NCBI RefSeq assembly: GCF_005217615.1 | Contig: NZ_SZNK01000001.1 | Coordinates: 3,436,501-3,500,500 of the forward strand | DNA: 64,000 bases | Reading direction: 5' to 3' | Source: Brevibacillus antibioticus | GTDB taxonomy: Bacteria; Bacillota; Bacilli; Brevibacillales; Brevibacillaceae | Shown: positions 63,976 through 64,000 of the stretch, one piece after another | How positions within the stretch are numbered: the stretch's first letter is position 1 | How the letters are laid out: each line of letters begins with the position of its first letter | Program-made: the position numbers and the translations under genes | Notes under the pieces: generated by a model | The model's database searches: none | What the model saw: the letters and a program-made list of their open reading frames with translations, nothing else | What the model was told of the DNA's origin: nothing

Positions 63976-64000
63976 GCTGATCACCTCCATTCAATATTCA

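Overview
The window looks like chromosomal DNA of a spore-forming, moderate-GC Gram-positive bacterium, most likely Brevibacillus or a close relative in the Paenibacillaceae. Reasons: YheC/YheD spore-coat-associated protein, a gamma-SASP-like repeat protein, a secreted M4 neutral protease, strong AGGAGG-type ribosome binding sites, a Trp T-box leader before trpS, a preQ1-I riboswitch and a PerR-type operator. The genus is an inference from gene content. There are no rRNA or tRNA genes, no CRISPR array, no prophage and no recognisable transposase gene.

Layout. 1-2.7 kb: end of a YheC/D gene, a structured untranslated stretch ending in a terminator, and a five-repeat gamma-SASP-like gene. 2.8-15.6 kb: one leftward run of ten genes that reads as a synthase-dependent exopolysaccharide operon: clan GH-A-like membrane glycosidase, HEAT-repeat membrane protein, processive family 2 glycosyltransferase, receiver-domain protein, UDP-GlcNAc 6-dehydrogenase-type enzyme, a second-type glmS, a 68-aa protein, a GlmU lacking most of its acetyltransferase domain, and two secreted TIM-barrel-like proteins carrying three copies of one domain. 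The sugar-nucleotide genes would supply UDP-GlcNAc and UDP-GlcNAcA, the GT2 would polymerise and export, and the hydrolase-like proteins would trim or release the polymer. This is the best candidate for an undescribed system.

16-19 kb: thiol redox genes (a TrxB-like enzyme; then trxB, glutaredoxin and 2-Cys peroxiredoxin behind a PerR-like box). 19-23.5 kb: NhaC antiporter, GAF-GGDEF protein, DUF3870 protein and an orphan PAS histidine kinase. 23.6-29.8 kb: a cell-wall amino-sugar recycling operon (RpiR/MurR regulator, serine hydrolase, CUT1 ABC transporter without ATPase, BadF-type kinase) with a palindrome over its promoter -10. 29.9-31.7 kb: MtaD-type deaminase and TspO.

31.8-33.4 kb holds no convincing gene but three tandem ~520-bp units, each with two ~200-bp palindromic elements. 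33.4-46.5 kb: UPF0173 hydrolase, a small Sm-like protein, a RacA-like MerR protein, a LamG-Big2-dockerin-alkaline phosphatase, two M20 amidohydrolases, neutral protease, a regulator, HXXEE and TetR genes, then T-box-trpS with a palindromic insert in its leader. 46.5-60.7 kb: an 1828-aa secreted lamin-tail nuclease, YhhQ queuosine-precursor transporter behind a preQ1 riboswitch, a secreted unknown, VOC protein, AT-rich CoiA-like gene, purine permease with divergent LysR, BCCT transporter and DUF523. 60.7-64 kb: pantothenate kinase, Dps and a run of AT-rich immunity-like genes, probably from a polymorphic-toxin locus continuing beyond the window.
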